Under the pieces are notes generated by a model that did no database searches, had not been told where the DNA came from, and worked only from the letters and a program-made list of their open reading frames with translations. 64,000 nucleotides of DNA, taken from positions 2,226,741 to 2,290,740 of the forward strand of contig VCAZ01000014.1 of NCBI GenBank assembly GCA_005784505.1, given 5' to 3'. Of the stretch, positions 32,482 to 43,539 are shown in pieces. The stretch comes from Bagarius yarrelli. Its lineage: Eukaryota; Chordata; Actinopteri; Siluriformes; Sisoridae. Every line of letters starts with the position of its first letter. Positions within the stretch are counted from its first letter, which is position 1. Position numbers and translations under genes: made by a program.

Positions 32482-35400
32482 ATGGACGAGGCTGCCAGCC
32501 AGCTGGAGAGAGACCATGTTCACAGCGTGTACGAGAGGATCGCGCCGTTCTTTAATGACAGTCGCTACAAGGCTTGGCCAAGAGTCAAGCAGTTCCTGTT
32601 GGAGCAGGAGCCAGGCAGCATCGTCGCAGACGTTGGTAAGGACATTACGTTCTGGCTAATTAACAGGAAACATTCTAGCTTTTTAGCTTTCCTGGGTTGG
32701 AAATGTCCTTGCTGTGACCTTCTGTGCATCTGGTTTCTTTGCGCAAGTTGAAGTTGTGAAAAGCTTTTTTTTTTTTTTTTTTTCTGGCTCCGTTAAAAAA
32801 GATTTTAAGAAGAAAGACTTTTTTTTTTTTTTTTTTTAGATTATGAGCTCATTGCAGGACATCATGTCCAAAGCTAAAGGATTTATTTTTTAATCATGCT
32901 GTCTAGTTCAATAAGAAAACTATCCCGCTGTTAAACTAATGAGCTTAAGATTCTTCTCCAGTTTCACACTTTTGGAAATAAAATCTAATTTGTCATCTCT
33001 AAAAAAACAAACTAATGAGCACGACAGAATTCTCAAACGGAATGCTCAGAATGTGACCTGCGTCTAGAAATAAACTGGATGAATCATTTAAAATAGTACA
33101 TTGTGTTTCTGCGAGTTGTTTTTCTATCAGTACTTCTTCTTGTGTAGCTGTTGTTTTACTTTTCTTGTTTCTTGACGTGTTCCAACGTGACAGGCTGTGG
33201 CAATGGAAAATATCTTCACATCAATAAAAGCATCTTCAAGATGGGCTGCGACGTGTGCCGGCCCTTGGTGGATTCGGCTTGGAGTCGCGGTCACGAGGTT
33301 CAGCTGTGTGACGGTCTGCGTTTACCCTACAGAGATGGCTGCTTTGACGCTGTGCTCTCCATCGCAGGTAATTCACAGATACAGGTTCCTGACCTGACCT
33401 TAAGGTAACGGTGTACACGATTCAGACTGGAGGTGGACTGGAAGGGGGTATTGTGATTTTGGAAACAATATGGGATTAGGATTGTGTGTTGTGGTTATGG
33501 TTTAGGATTTTAAAGAGGTTTTCTAGCAGGGTTTGGGTGTAAAGCATGGGTAGGCTTTGGGGTTTTGGTTTGGGGATGTCGAGTGGTGTTTGGCTTTCAG
33601 AAGTTTGAATGGGGTTGTAGGGTGGGGTTTAGGATTAGGGATTTTAGTGTGGGGCTTGTGATTGGGGTTTTTAGGGTTTGGCTTAGGTTTGGAAGTGGTT
33701 GGGTAGGTTGTAGGGGTGGAAATTGGGGGTGTTAGAGTAGCGTCTGGGGGGGTTAACTGGGTTTTGTGGTGGTTTGGAGTTGGGTACGGGACTAAAGGGG
33801 CAGGGTGGTTCTTTGGTTTGGGATTTTAGAGTAGTGATTAGGACTGGGGGGTTGGGATTGGTGGTGAGGTTTAGGGGTTTTACATTCGGTTTTGGATTTT
33901 AAAGTAGTATTTGGGGTTTAAGATATCCTGTTTCGGATTTAAGTGAGGGATTGGGTGTTTGGGATTAAGTTTTTAGAGTAGTTTGTTGAAAATTTAGAAT
34001 ACCGTTTCGGTTGGTGTTTCGGAATGATGTTTTGGATTGGGGATTAAGGTTTTGTGCCCATGTTTCAGGATTTGGGCTTGGAGTTTTTAGAATGTGGTGC
34101 TTGTTTAAGACACCGGTTTGGTGTGGACTAGGGACAAATCCTGTTTGATTCTAAAAAAGGTCCTGTGCTGGTGTTTAAGATCCAGACTGTGTTTTCAGAC
34201 CTGAGGAAGGTTAGATTTAAACTGTAGATTAGGATTGAGTGATGGTGGGATTGGTGTTTCTGATTTAGGCTTGATATTTTAGAATTAGTTTGGGTTCTTA
34301 AAGTATATAGCTGTTAGTCTCAGGATACATTTTTACCATTTTAATGATCTATGATCAGTTTATGTTCTGAGGATTACAAAATACAGTGAATTCTACAACA
34401 TCGGATCTTGGCATTTATGTGACCCAAGAAAAAACCACCAGTTATTCTTACCTCTCTATTTCCCCTGTTTAATATACCCAGATCGTTACCTGCGAAGATT
34501 TCCCCTGTTACTTACATTTGTACAGTAAACGGCAAAGATTTTTATGTCTTTAATGAACTTGACTCACCGAGTGTTTAGGTACTTAATTATTTTTAGGCCC
34601 CAGAACAAAACAGAAAAAAGGTGACTCACACACACTTATGACCACCGCTGTGCTACTACAGTCTGATCTCAGAAAGACTTCGGGGACAAATATAAATAAA
34701 CAAGAGTGGGATTTAGTTTGATTTTAAACTAGGGTTGTAGGTAAAAGTGAAGACACCATGGGTGTAGACATGGGGGAAAAAACCCTTCCTGTCTTTTTAC
34801 TTACTTAAGCAGTGTAAGTTCTTATGAAATGTGGTATTCGTGTTATAGAATGCTAAAGAATTATAATTTAGCCGTTGCTGCTACTTTGCTACTGAGGCTG
34901 CCTGGACTCTTCAGAATGCGTTACCATAAATTCACCAGCTCTTTCACCAAGTGGTAACCCGTTTCCTCGCCTGAGGCGCCGAACTATAAACTGCATGTTA
35001 AGACAATTAAGAGCAGGAAGAGATAAAACCCACTAATTAGACAAAGCTTAAAATAAAGGAGATCCTGCTCTCCAACCACCCTCATCTGAAATGATGGCTA
35101 CACCCCTGAAGGACACCAACCTTATGTGCTTTTCTTTTATTGACTATCATCAATAAGCAATCCAAGTTCATACAAAAATGTAATGGTAGTAACGCAATCA
35201 AAAAAGTGTTGGACTGCTAATTAGATGATGATAAGTTTAATTCCCAGCACCACCAAACCTGCCCCTGCTGGGCCCCTGAGCAAAGCCCGTAATCCTGAAC
35301 TGCGCAGTTGGATATAAATAAGACAGATGTAAGTTGGTCTAGATTAGGACGTCTGCCAAATGTGGTAGATCTAAATATTTCGAAGGAAACCTGGTCTTTT

Positions 35401-38400
35401 TGTAATTGTGGAAATTACAACAAAAAATGTATCACATTTTTAACTAAATCAGTAGCTCAAATTGAGCTTCTTTATTCACTTTAACTATACTTTATTTATA
35501 TATATATATATATTATTTTTTTTTTTTATATATATATTTATGCATTTAGGGCAGCATGGTGGCTTAGTGGTTAGCACTGTTGCCTCACAGAAGGGAGGCC
35601 CGGGTTCGATTCCGGGTACTCCGGTTTCCTTCCACAGTCCAAAAACATATGTATGTTAGATTGATTGGTGATTCTAATAGGAGTGAGCGAGTGTGTGTGT
35701 GGCCCTGCGATGGACTGGCGACCTGTCCAGGGTGTCCCCCTCCTGCCCTTCGCCCTTGCAGCTCCAGCAGATCCCTGTGACCCCGAATTAGGGAAGAAGC
35801 GGGTATAGAAAATGAATGAATGAATATATGCATTTATCATTACAGACGTATATTAACTTACCACTCAGTAATGTATCCAGCAAAACATTCACAAATTTAT
35901 GTTCACATTTATGTACAATAAATAGTTTTTTTTTTTTTTTATATGAACATTTTTATACTGTCATTAATATAAAAACAGAAATCGTAGGTGAAACATTTGT
36001 GTTTGTTCCTCCTCATGAGGTTCTTTATTACCCTCCTCAGCTCTCCCACCATCTGCTCACTGTCTCAGTTATTAATTGTAACATTACTGCCCCAATTTTT
36101 TTTATTAAAGCAGGACGGAGTGAGCAAAACAAGCCACGTTACTTGGATACAGAAGCTTTTCCGAGTTTATGTCACCTGGCAACCTGCCGTCTTCCTGAGG
36201 GAGGTGGTTACTGGGACCACACTCGAGTAGAGGGTCATGTGCTTAAGTGAATGCTCCTGTGCAAGTTCTTTTCTGCTCTGTGGTGGGGGTTTTATATATA
36301 CAGGAGTAAAACCGGTTTACCTTTTAATATTTTTATAAACGTTATTTATCTTTTTCTATGTTTTATTCTGATGCACATGGCCTGAGTTTGTGTAATATTG
36401 AGTAGTTTTAATATAATGTAAGTCTTGGCTTCTAAAAATATGCAATATAAATGAAAAGCAGTGACAATATTAAGCAGTAAACAGTAAAACAAGAAGTAAC
36501 GAATGTTTTTATAAAGCTTTATAAAATATAGTTTGCAAAGATATTTAAAGAAGTAAAAGGTTGAGTGCAAAAATATTTGCTCCCCTATTAGTCAACGTAT
36601 GCCAAACATTCTACAAAGCCTCGTTAACTCTGTCCATCTAACAAATGGGACAGCAGCCAAAAGTCAGTGATCAAGTGAACAGTGCAGTAATCTCTCAAAA
36701 GCAATCATAAGGTCAACATCAATAACTATTAACATGATGCTTTCACCACTATGCTTCACTGGAGGGACGCTGTTCTTAGTGTGTAATGCGTTTGTGACTA
36801 TAAAGGCGTCTTCATCTACTTCAAATGTTGAGTTTCTCATCTTCGAATGGTACCGTGAACGTGTGGAAAGTGACACGTTTTTTTTTTTTAGATATTTCTG
36901 CTCACTTGTCGTTACACTAACTCTGTACTAGCGGTGGGGCCGATATTAGAACAAATACCAATTATTCGCAGTGGCATGTGACTGATAACCGCTTTGTAGA
37001 TCTGGTTTTATTTTCGTTTTGGACACAGTAATAACATCAGTACAAGACTTTCAAACAAGACTTTTTGTTTATAACACAGTCAATACTGTAGTTTTACTTT
37101 TTCCTTGCAAACTAAAGCAGACATCTAAAATTTCTCGGTCAATATAAGTAAAGGGGTTTAAAAAAGAAAGAAGCAGAAATAAATAAATGCCCAGTCATTA
37201 AGGTATCTAATAAAAGATAACTCATTAATGTAATAATAATAATTCTAACACAATATTGTAAACCGGGGATGTCAAACTTAGTTCCTAGAGGCCCATGGAT
37301 TTTTTTAAACGAGCCCAAAAGACATGATTAACCAGATGAGGTGCAATTAAATTAGGGCTGAAGCTAAACTCTGCAGGGCAGTGACCCACCAGGAACTAAG
37401 TTTGAAACTACTACTTCTCCTTTCTGCTGTTCCATTTTTTTAGGGGTGGCCACAGCGAATCATCTGTCCCCACCTAACCCTATTCTCTACATCCTCTTCA
37501 CTCACACACACTAACTTCATGCCCTCGTTTATCGCATCCATATACCTCCTCTTTGGTCTTCCTCTTTACCTTCTGCCTGGTAGCTTCATTTCTAACATCT
37601 TCCTACCAATATATTCACTATACCTCCTCTGTACATGTCCAAACCACCTCAATCTGTCCTCCCTGACTTTCTCCCCAAAACATCTAACATGAGCCGTCCC
37701 CCTGATGAACTTGCTCCTAATCCTGTCCAATCTCGTCACTGGAGCAAACCTCCACCTCTCCAGGTTTTCCACCTGCCTGCTCTCACTACAGATCACAGTG
37801 TCATCTGCAGACATCATAGTCCAAGGGAATTCCTGATCTACCTCGTCTGTGTTTTAAATCCTTGGCTAATTTACTGTGGCTGAATCCTCTCAGTTAAACA
37901 GAACTCACAGTGCATTATTTGGTTCTATGTTAATCAAAATGCATTTAATTATCAATTTAGGATTAAAAGCAGCATCTGTATCGGTGGATCCGATATTACA
38001 AAACCGATAATAAAAAATATCGGGAGAAATGATTATCGGTCGATATGTTTTACTTTATACAGATAGAAAAAAACTAGTCCATGTTTCTTGTACAGCTTCC
38101 TGAATACATTCATATCATTGACTTTCTTTTATTACCTTTTCAGTCATCCACCACATGTCCACTAAAGAGCGTCGCATCCGGGCGCTTAAAGAAATGGCAC
38201 GCACCTTACGAGTCGGAGGACGAGTCATGATCTACGTCTGGGCCATGGAGCAGAAAAGACGCAGGTTTGAGAAGCAGGACATCTTCGTGCCCTGGAACCC
38301 CAACCCTCCTTTATCTTCTGCTTCAAGAGGAGGCCCCAGACCCAGGCAAAGGGGCGGCGAAACCCAGAGCGTTAGCGAAACCGCAGAGTCGCTCGACATG

Positions 38401-39069
38401 CACAGGAACACAAAAAGCACATCGTCAATGGTGGATGAAGAGGATCCAGGAAGCCCGGCTCAGCAGAGGAAGCAGAAGCTCTGGTTTTTCTCGAGGTCTC
38501 TAGACTCGGTGTTGGATTTAACTAGCCTGACTGTGTCTCGTTCTTCCTCCAGAGAACTCAGCATTTTCTGCAGCCCCTCTGACGAATCGGAGGCGAAAAC
38601 ACAAGCAAGAAGCACAACAGGACGAGCCCTGATCAGACAAGTGTCCAGTTTTTTCACTAACCCGTCCTCCAGGAACAGCCTCGAAGAGGACGTCTTCGTC
38701 TCCGAGCCGCAGGAGCAGATACAGAAAGCAGAGTGCGACAGCGGAAATGGAAGCGTGTCGGTGGCGCTGGTTCAGGACTGCTCGTCGGTGCTGTTACCGG
38801 ATCTTGTGTCTGGACAGAACGAGCGCTCAGGGAGTGAACGTCTCGGAGAGGACGACGGAGACACGGGACGGGAAAGCACAGTGTCCCAGGAGGAGTGGAA
38901 TAAAGAGAAGCCGAACGAGTCGTGTCTGCGCTACTACCACGTCTTCAGAGAAGGAGAACTGACAAAGCTGATCGAGGAACATGTCGAGGAACTTCACATC
39001 CTGCAGACCTACTTGGATCATGCCAACTGGTGTGTGGTGGCCGAGAAGGTCCACGTGTGGAGGGTTTAA
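32482..39069 (+). CDS. trmt9b: TRMT9B (KIAA1456), Trm9-like methyltransferase
   Basis: Exons are 32482-32635, 33194-33367 and 38144-39069 (1254 nt, 417 aa plus TAA). The ATG at 32482 gives MDEAASQLERDHVHSVYERI, matching the start of vertebrate TRMT9B. SAM-binding motif I is residues 49-59 (ADVGCGNGKYL), with intron 1 inside the first Gly codon of GCGNG. The Rossmann-fold core continues through VIHHMSTKERRIRALKEMAR (110-129) to IYVWAMEQ (139-146). A long polar, serine-rich insert (about 150-365) contains WFFSRSLDS. The C-terminal family block has RYYHVFREGEL (372-382) and NWCVVAEK (404-411). Relatives (yeast Trm9, ALKBH8) methylate wobble-uridine side chains in tRNA. For TRMT9B the substrate is less certain, and human TRMT9B has been described as tumour-suppressive. 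The length is slightly below the human 454 aa. All splice sites are canonical and no break is seen. Confidence 0.95.
33420..34330 (+). repeat. G/T-rich strand-asymmetric tract in TRMT9B intron 2
   Basis: About 900 bp of the plus strand is dominated by G and T with recurring words such as 'ggtttgggattttagagtag', 'ggggtttaggattaggg' and 'tttagggtttggcttagg'. It looks like a decayed GGTTTAGG-type array. GGG runs recur often enough for G-quadruplex potential on the RNA-like strand. No protein frame is present. Confidence 0.75.
34331..35195. other. TRMT9B intron 2, unique sequence
   Basis: No exon or named repeat is visible. The block 34870-35100 is less AT-rich and word-diverse ('ctgaggctgcctggactctt', 'cctgaggcgccgaactataa') and could be a conserved intronic element. 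Confidence 0.35.
35196..35372 (+). mobile_element. tRNA-derived SINE
   Basis: It has 'aaaagtgttggactgctaat', 'aattcccagcaccaccaaac', 'gctgggcccctgagcaaagc', 'taagttggtctagattagga' and 'cgtctgccaaatgtgg'. The head is eroded. It lies in TRMT9B intron 2. Confidence 0.75.
35548..35826 (+). mobile_element. Teleost dispersed repeat with tRNA-like head
   Basis: Same family as 26171-26524: 'gggcagcatggtggcttagt', 'ggttagcactgttgcctcac', 'gggttcgattccgggtactc', 'cgatggactggcgacctgtc' and 'gaagaagcgggtatagaaaa', with a (GAAT) tail. A segment after the B box is deleted. It follows an (AT)n/T-rich stretch at 35497-35540. Confidence 0.85.
35827..36930. other. TRMT9B intron 2, no gene seen
   Basis: AT-rich intronic sequence. 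The motif 'gagtgcaaaaatatttgctc' near 36563 is close to the reverse complement of the motif repeated at 46114 and 46385, so a MITE end may lie here. Confidence 0.4.
37262..37405. mobile_element. Eroded copy of the palindromic MITE
   Basis: The ends 'ggggatgtcaaacttagttc' and 'aggaactaagtttgaaac' are inverted, with 'gctgaagctaaactctgcag' inside, matching the element at 19723-19921. The left arm is shortened. Confidence 0.65.
37425..37830 (-). pseudogene. LINE reverse-transcriptase fragment, broken
   Basis: The minus strand encodes MSADDTVICSESRQVENLER (the Y/F-ADD catalytic region of a reverse transcriptase) and then jumps to a C-terminal block with RLRWFGHVQRR and MLEMKLPGRR, typical of RTE-like LINE ORF2 in fish. 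The sequence between the two blocks is missing and the Phe/Tyr before ADD reads Ser, so the copy is dead. The 3' end 'ggtggccacagcgaatcatc' (plus strand near 37444) fits the usual end of this family. Confidence 0.8.
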
Positions 39070-40020
39070 TCATGTTTGTTTGTTTATTTATTACAATATT
39101 TATTTTTTTAATTGTTTTCAAGGAATCATTTTGACTGCATGTGTTATAGTTATTAAGATTTGGTTCTTAATCGTATTCCAGAAGCTCGGTGAAGAGGAGA
39201 TCATCTCATTTGATGAAAGAGCGTTAGAGAGCGAGCGTTTAATGTGAGCCTCGTTTACCCGTTTAACAATGATCTTGGTGCTGTGATGCTTCTGGGAGCA
39301 GTGTTACGAACTCGAAACATTTTAAATTTATTTTTTATCAATGTATTTTCCGTATGTACGTCCCTACTTGTTCCACTAATAAGGAAATGTAAAAGGGTTA
39401 AAAGTAATTTCTTAATGGCACTGAATTTTAATGGCAAATACAGCACTGTTAGCCTTTTAAAGCAATTTCTACCTGAAATAAAGCCAACTTCATTGCACAT
39501 CATCGTCCTGAACCAAACAGCACATAACTGGCGTTGTAACAACGAATGTTCTCTTTTTTTTATCTTTTAGTTCTCTGATGTGATCGTGACGTGTTGTATT
39601 TTATTGTTAACCTGTTTACCGGAGACGATTTGTTTTTATCGCTGCTGTTTCGATGTCAGTCGGTTGCACAAAGAAAACTTTATTATTCTATTTTAACCTA
39701 AAGCTATAACCGCTGTTTAACATTTCAATCCTGATGTGGATTTTTCTTTATTGTGCCGTGCCACGGATCTGCTTTTTCCCCCTGTTCACTTGAACCATGT
39801 TTTTTTTTTTTTTTTTTTAATTTTTTTTGATTAAAACTGTGTTTTTACCAAATATTTAATAAAATACTGTACAATTGAAGGTGTAAGGAAATAAAGAGGA
39901 AATATTTTATTCTTATTTACTCGAATATTCTATGATTATTTCATGTTTCTTTTAAAAACTCTGTTATTATGAATGTTAATTGTAACGTTACATCATGTGA
40001 AACGATTAAAGGTACAATTT

Positions 40021-40640
40021 TTAAGTTTTAATATTAAAAAATGAGCAAACTAATGTATTACAAGGAAAACTTACAACTTACAATATTATTATGATATTAT
40101 ATATATATTTTAATAATGTTCGGGATGTACTGTAATGCTAAAAGCTTAACAATTATATTCAAAATGAATTCATTGGCGTTTTTGTTTATCTTATTTAGCT
40201 TTTTCCCCCCTAAAATATTAGATTTTATTTATTAATATATATATAATTTAGGTGCAGCTTTTATAAAAATCACAGCTTATAACAATATAAAGAAAAACTA
40301 TAAACTGATTTTATACATTAATTTTGAAACGGATAAATATAAACTAATTTGGGGAAAATATAAAGAAACTACGGAGCAATTGTTATTTAACAAAAACAGA
40401 ATTAAACTCGGCTTATTGACTATTTAAAAGTGCCAAACAAATAAAATATTTCATTTAAGCGTATTAATATCAGGAGTAATTAATTAATTAGTTTATTTAT
40501 TTATTTGTTGCTTTGACCAACTTATTAAAAAATAGGCACAAACAATCGGCTATTTTCATTTGTAGTTTATTTATAAGTTGTTTTTTCTTTAAATTGATGT
40601 GATAATTAAATTAATGTTTTATGTCATATTTATCACTTTA
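40021..40640. other. AT-rich intergenic stretch
   Basis: Downstream of TRMT9B, very AT-rich with TTAA/TATA-type simple sequence. I see nothing coding or repeat-specific. Confidence 0.5.
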
Positions 40641-40856
40641 ATAAGCCAGGCGGCGGCTCGGACCCTGAACACTAACAGGATTATTTCTGTATCTGAATGA
40701 AGACAGACGACGCCATCGAACATGAACGCTGGAGAGAAGCAGCTGTGACCGGACTGTTAAAGCGGTTCTGCCAGACTGACATCAACTGTTCTAAGCTTTA
40801 TAGCTTAACTCGCAGGAGCTTTCAGAAAATCCATGTCCTTTACAGATCCTACAGAA

Positions 40857-41540
40857 AGGGAGAGACGGGGGAGGGGGGGAGGGGAGAGAACGTGTGTGAG
40901 AGGGGAAAAAAAAAAGAAAGTGAGAGAAAATGTAAGAGAGTGAACGTGTGCGAAAAAGACAATAGAGGAGAGAGTGAGAGAAAGAAAGAGCGAAAATCTA
41001 AGAGTGAGATAGATAAAATATCTGAGAGAGGAAAAAAAGGGAATAATGATAGAGAGAGAGAAGAAAAATGTGTGAGAGATTGTGTGAAAGTAAGATGGAG
41101 AAACTGTGTGAAGTGAAAAGAGAGAGAGAGAGAGAGAGAGAGGAAAAAGTCGGTAAAAAGGATGAGAGTGAGAGATAGAGTGAGAGAGAAAGAAAGAGAG
41201 ATGTCTGTCTGTCTCTCTCTCTCTGTCTCTTGCTATCTCTGTCTGTCTCTCTCTCGCTGTCACTGTCTCTCTTGCTGTCTCTTTCTCTGTCTCTCTCTCT
41301 CTCGCTGTCTCTCTTTCTCTCTGGCTGTCTCTTTCTCTCGCTGTCTCTCTAGCTGTTTCTTTTTCTCTGTCTCTCTCTCTCTCTTGCTGTCCCCGTGTCA
41401 CTGTCTCTCGCTGTCTGTCTCTCTGTCTCTCTCTCTCTCTGTCTCTATCTTTTTCTCTTTTTCTTTGTCTCTCGCTGTCTTTTTCTCTGTCTCTCCTTCT
41501 CGCTGTCTCTCCTTCTCACTGTCTCTGTCTCTCTGTCGCT
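40857..41540. repeat. (GA)n-rich then (CT)n-rich imperfect inverted tract
   Basis: The plus strand is purine-rich with GAGA, GGGGA and AGAGTGAG words from about 40857 to 41200. It then switches abruptly to pyrimidine-rich CTCTGTCT words until about 41540. The long open frames on both strands here are low-complexity artefacts. Confidence 0.9.
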
Positions 41541-42552
41541 CTGCTGTATTTGCTGCACACGTCCCTGTTGAAACCTGTGTGTATAACCTGTGATTATTAT
41601 CACAGCCAGCTCAAAGTCAAGTTTCCTGCCTGGCCAATCAGATTACAGAATTCGAAAGCAATGTGGTTTTCTAATAATAGTAATAATAATTAATCTCAGG
41701 TTTTGTAATAACAGGTGCCGCCAGTCAGAGGACATGAATATGTAATATTTTAAATCAAGAATTTTATTTTCTCTCTTCTTAGATTCGTACCTGAATTTCC
41801 AGCCTGAAACACACGTCCGGTCGGCCCTGTCCACCTTCAGTAATGGAGCAGGTGGAAATGCTGTGTGTCCTGTTAAGAGATAAAAGCCTGTTCTTTAATC
41901 GATATTAAATATTAAACTGATTAAACTGATAAAAATATGAAATGAATCACGTCTCAGTGTTTTCGAGAATAATGAGAAAATGAGACATGAGGATATTGTG
42001 ATGATTTTTATAATAATACGTTGTCTTATAAAGCGGACCGGGTGGCTATAACTTGCCATTATGTGTAAATAAGTGTGTGTGAGAAGCTATTCGGGGTGTA
42101 TTTTTGCCCCAGTTCAATATTTCCAGGATAAACTCTGGATCCACTGCACCCCAAACCAGTAAAAAAAGCTGTTACTGAGAATTATTATAAGAATAAATGA
42201 TTCAATAAGTCAATAAATAATTAATTTAATTCATTAATTTAAAATTAATAATTAATTTAGAGCACTGACTAAATTCCAATGCTGCAGAAATAAAAATATT
42301 TTGGACATAAAAACACTGCTGTTGATGTACAGCAGAACTACAGGCCTGTAGGGATTTTTTTTTCCCGGACAGTGCTGCCCCCTGCCGGTGAGAAACTGGT
42401 AGTGCTGCTGTAACAACATAATTAATTTGTTCCAGTAGATTTTTCCAAATCCACCACGTGGGAAAAGTTTTTATTAAAAAGACAATTGTTTTGTCACAGA
42501 CAACCACACAGTATCGACTAATTCTGTTATAAAACAAAGAATCACTATAAAT

Positions 42553-42675
42553 ACATTTACATTTACAGCATTTGGCAGACGCCCTTATCCAGAGCGACAA
42601 TTGAGCAACTGGGGGTTAGGGGTCTTGCTCAGGTGTCCAGCAGTGGTGGCTTGGTGGTGCTGGGAATAAACCAGT
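42553..42675 (-). mobile_element. tRNA-derived SINE, antisense, 5'-truncated
   Basis: It has the tail 'catttacatttacagcattt', 'ggcagacgcccttatccaga', 'gcgac', 'tgagcaactgggggttaggg' and 'gcttggtggtgctgggaata'; the head side is missing. Confidence 0.8.
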
Positions 42676-42757
42676 CCATCTACTGTTGTGTTTGTTATTA
42701 TTATTTTCTTATATAACATCTATAAAGGATATTACTAAAGAATAATCCCGGGCAGGG

Positions 42758-42885
42758 ATTGAGTGTGAGTGCGTGTGTTGTCCTGTGATGGACTGGCGAT
42801 CTGTCCAGCAGATCCCCGTGGCCCCGAATTAGGGAATAAGCGGACGATACTGGAGACTCCTTCCAAATATATTGCCTGAATAAAT
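42758..42885 (+). mobile_element. 3' part of the tRNA-headed dispersed repeat
   Basis: It has 'gattgagtgtgagtgcgtgt', 'cctgtgatggactggcgatc', 'gaattagggaataagcgga', with the head absent. An A run follows at 42897-42910. Confidence 0.7.
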
Positions 42886-43074
42886 GTCTTCATACAAAAA
42901 AAAAAAAAAAGTCAGATATGAAATATATATTTTACTTTTTTATTTTCAGTGATTAATCCACTACGAGGGTGTTTCAAAACGTTTCTAGTCACGGCAACAG
43001 ATGGCAGCACAGATGGAAAAAGCACAGCTTTGCGTGCAGTGTTTTGCTGCCATCTGTTGGTAGGTCTCAAAACC

Positions 43075-43215
43075 TTTCGATACCCCCCATCCCGGTCAAG
43101 GCTCTGGTGGTGCCCTAGGCGAGATTGTAGATTTGCGCCTTGTGCGGTGCCCCCCAGTCATTTTTGGGCCCTAGGCAACTGCCCTTGTCGCCTATGCCAT
43201 GGGCCGCCCTGACTG
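43075..43215. mobile_element. Dispersed repeat piece ('ggccctaggcaactgcc')
   Basis: The phrases 'gtggtgccctaggcgagatt', 'tgggccctaggcaactgccc' and 'gccatgggccgccctgac' match my memory of a common teleost element. A related-looking stretch begins at 54605 ('aagggccagcccaagcctct', 'ggggccctaagcagaatttt'). Confidence 0.45.
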
Positions 43216-43539
43216 CAGGAACAATAAATTTTATGTCTAATGTTCTGACCAATCAAATTTGAGTGTTTATTAATTAACGAATTAATTAATTTGTCAAACA
43301 CTAAATAGTTTGATATAGAGTAGATGCTTTGCTATAAAAATGATCACAAATATTTAAACAAACGTTATTTAACACAAAGCTGATGTGCTAAATATTATAT
43401 TATATATAAATTATTTTTTTTTAACCACATTACGGCTCGAATGCATTTCTGCACCCAGGAAGCCGCATGATGAGATGCTAAGTCCTTTTTTCAGGATCGA
43501 TAAATGGTGTTTCTTTATTTCCTGCTCTTATCTCAGCCT

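Larger units (their letters stand above)
36931..38050. mobile_element. Composite nest: MITE split by MITE and LINE pieces
   Basis: The left part ('gcggtggggccgatattaga') and right part ('gataataaaaaatatcggga', 'gattatcggtcgatatg') look like the two ends of one 'cgatat/atcggt' type element. Between them sit a palindromic-MITE piece (37262-37405) and a LINE fragment (37425-37830). The order suggests successive insertions in TRMT9B intron 2. Confidence 0.45.
32443..39900 (+). other. trmt9b: TRMT9B transcription unit (visible part)
   Basis: The transcribed region visible here runs from a splice acceptor (pyrimidine tract then cttcacag ending 32442) through the coding exons to the poly(A) signals at 39858-39863 and 39890-39895 (AATAAA). 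The acceptor directly before the 5' UTR segment 32443-32481 implies at least one further non-coding first exon upstream. The 3' UTR spans about 39070-39900, AT-rich with a poly(T) run at 39800-39818. Confidence 0.7.

Noticed and set aside
38155..39069. Reading TRMT9B exon 3 as a separate single-exon gene starting at 38155
   Set aside because: The acceptor at 38142-38143 and the frame-joined VIHHMS motif show that it continues from exon 33194-33367.
40805..41593. Long open frames on both strands (RERE-rich and SLSL-rich)
   Set aside because: Translation of GA/CT simple repeats; no family feature and open in several frames at once.
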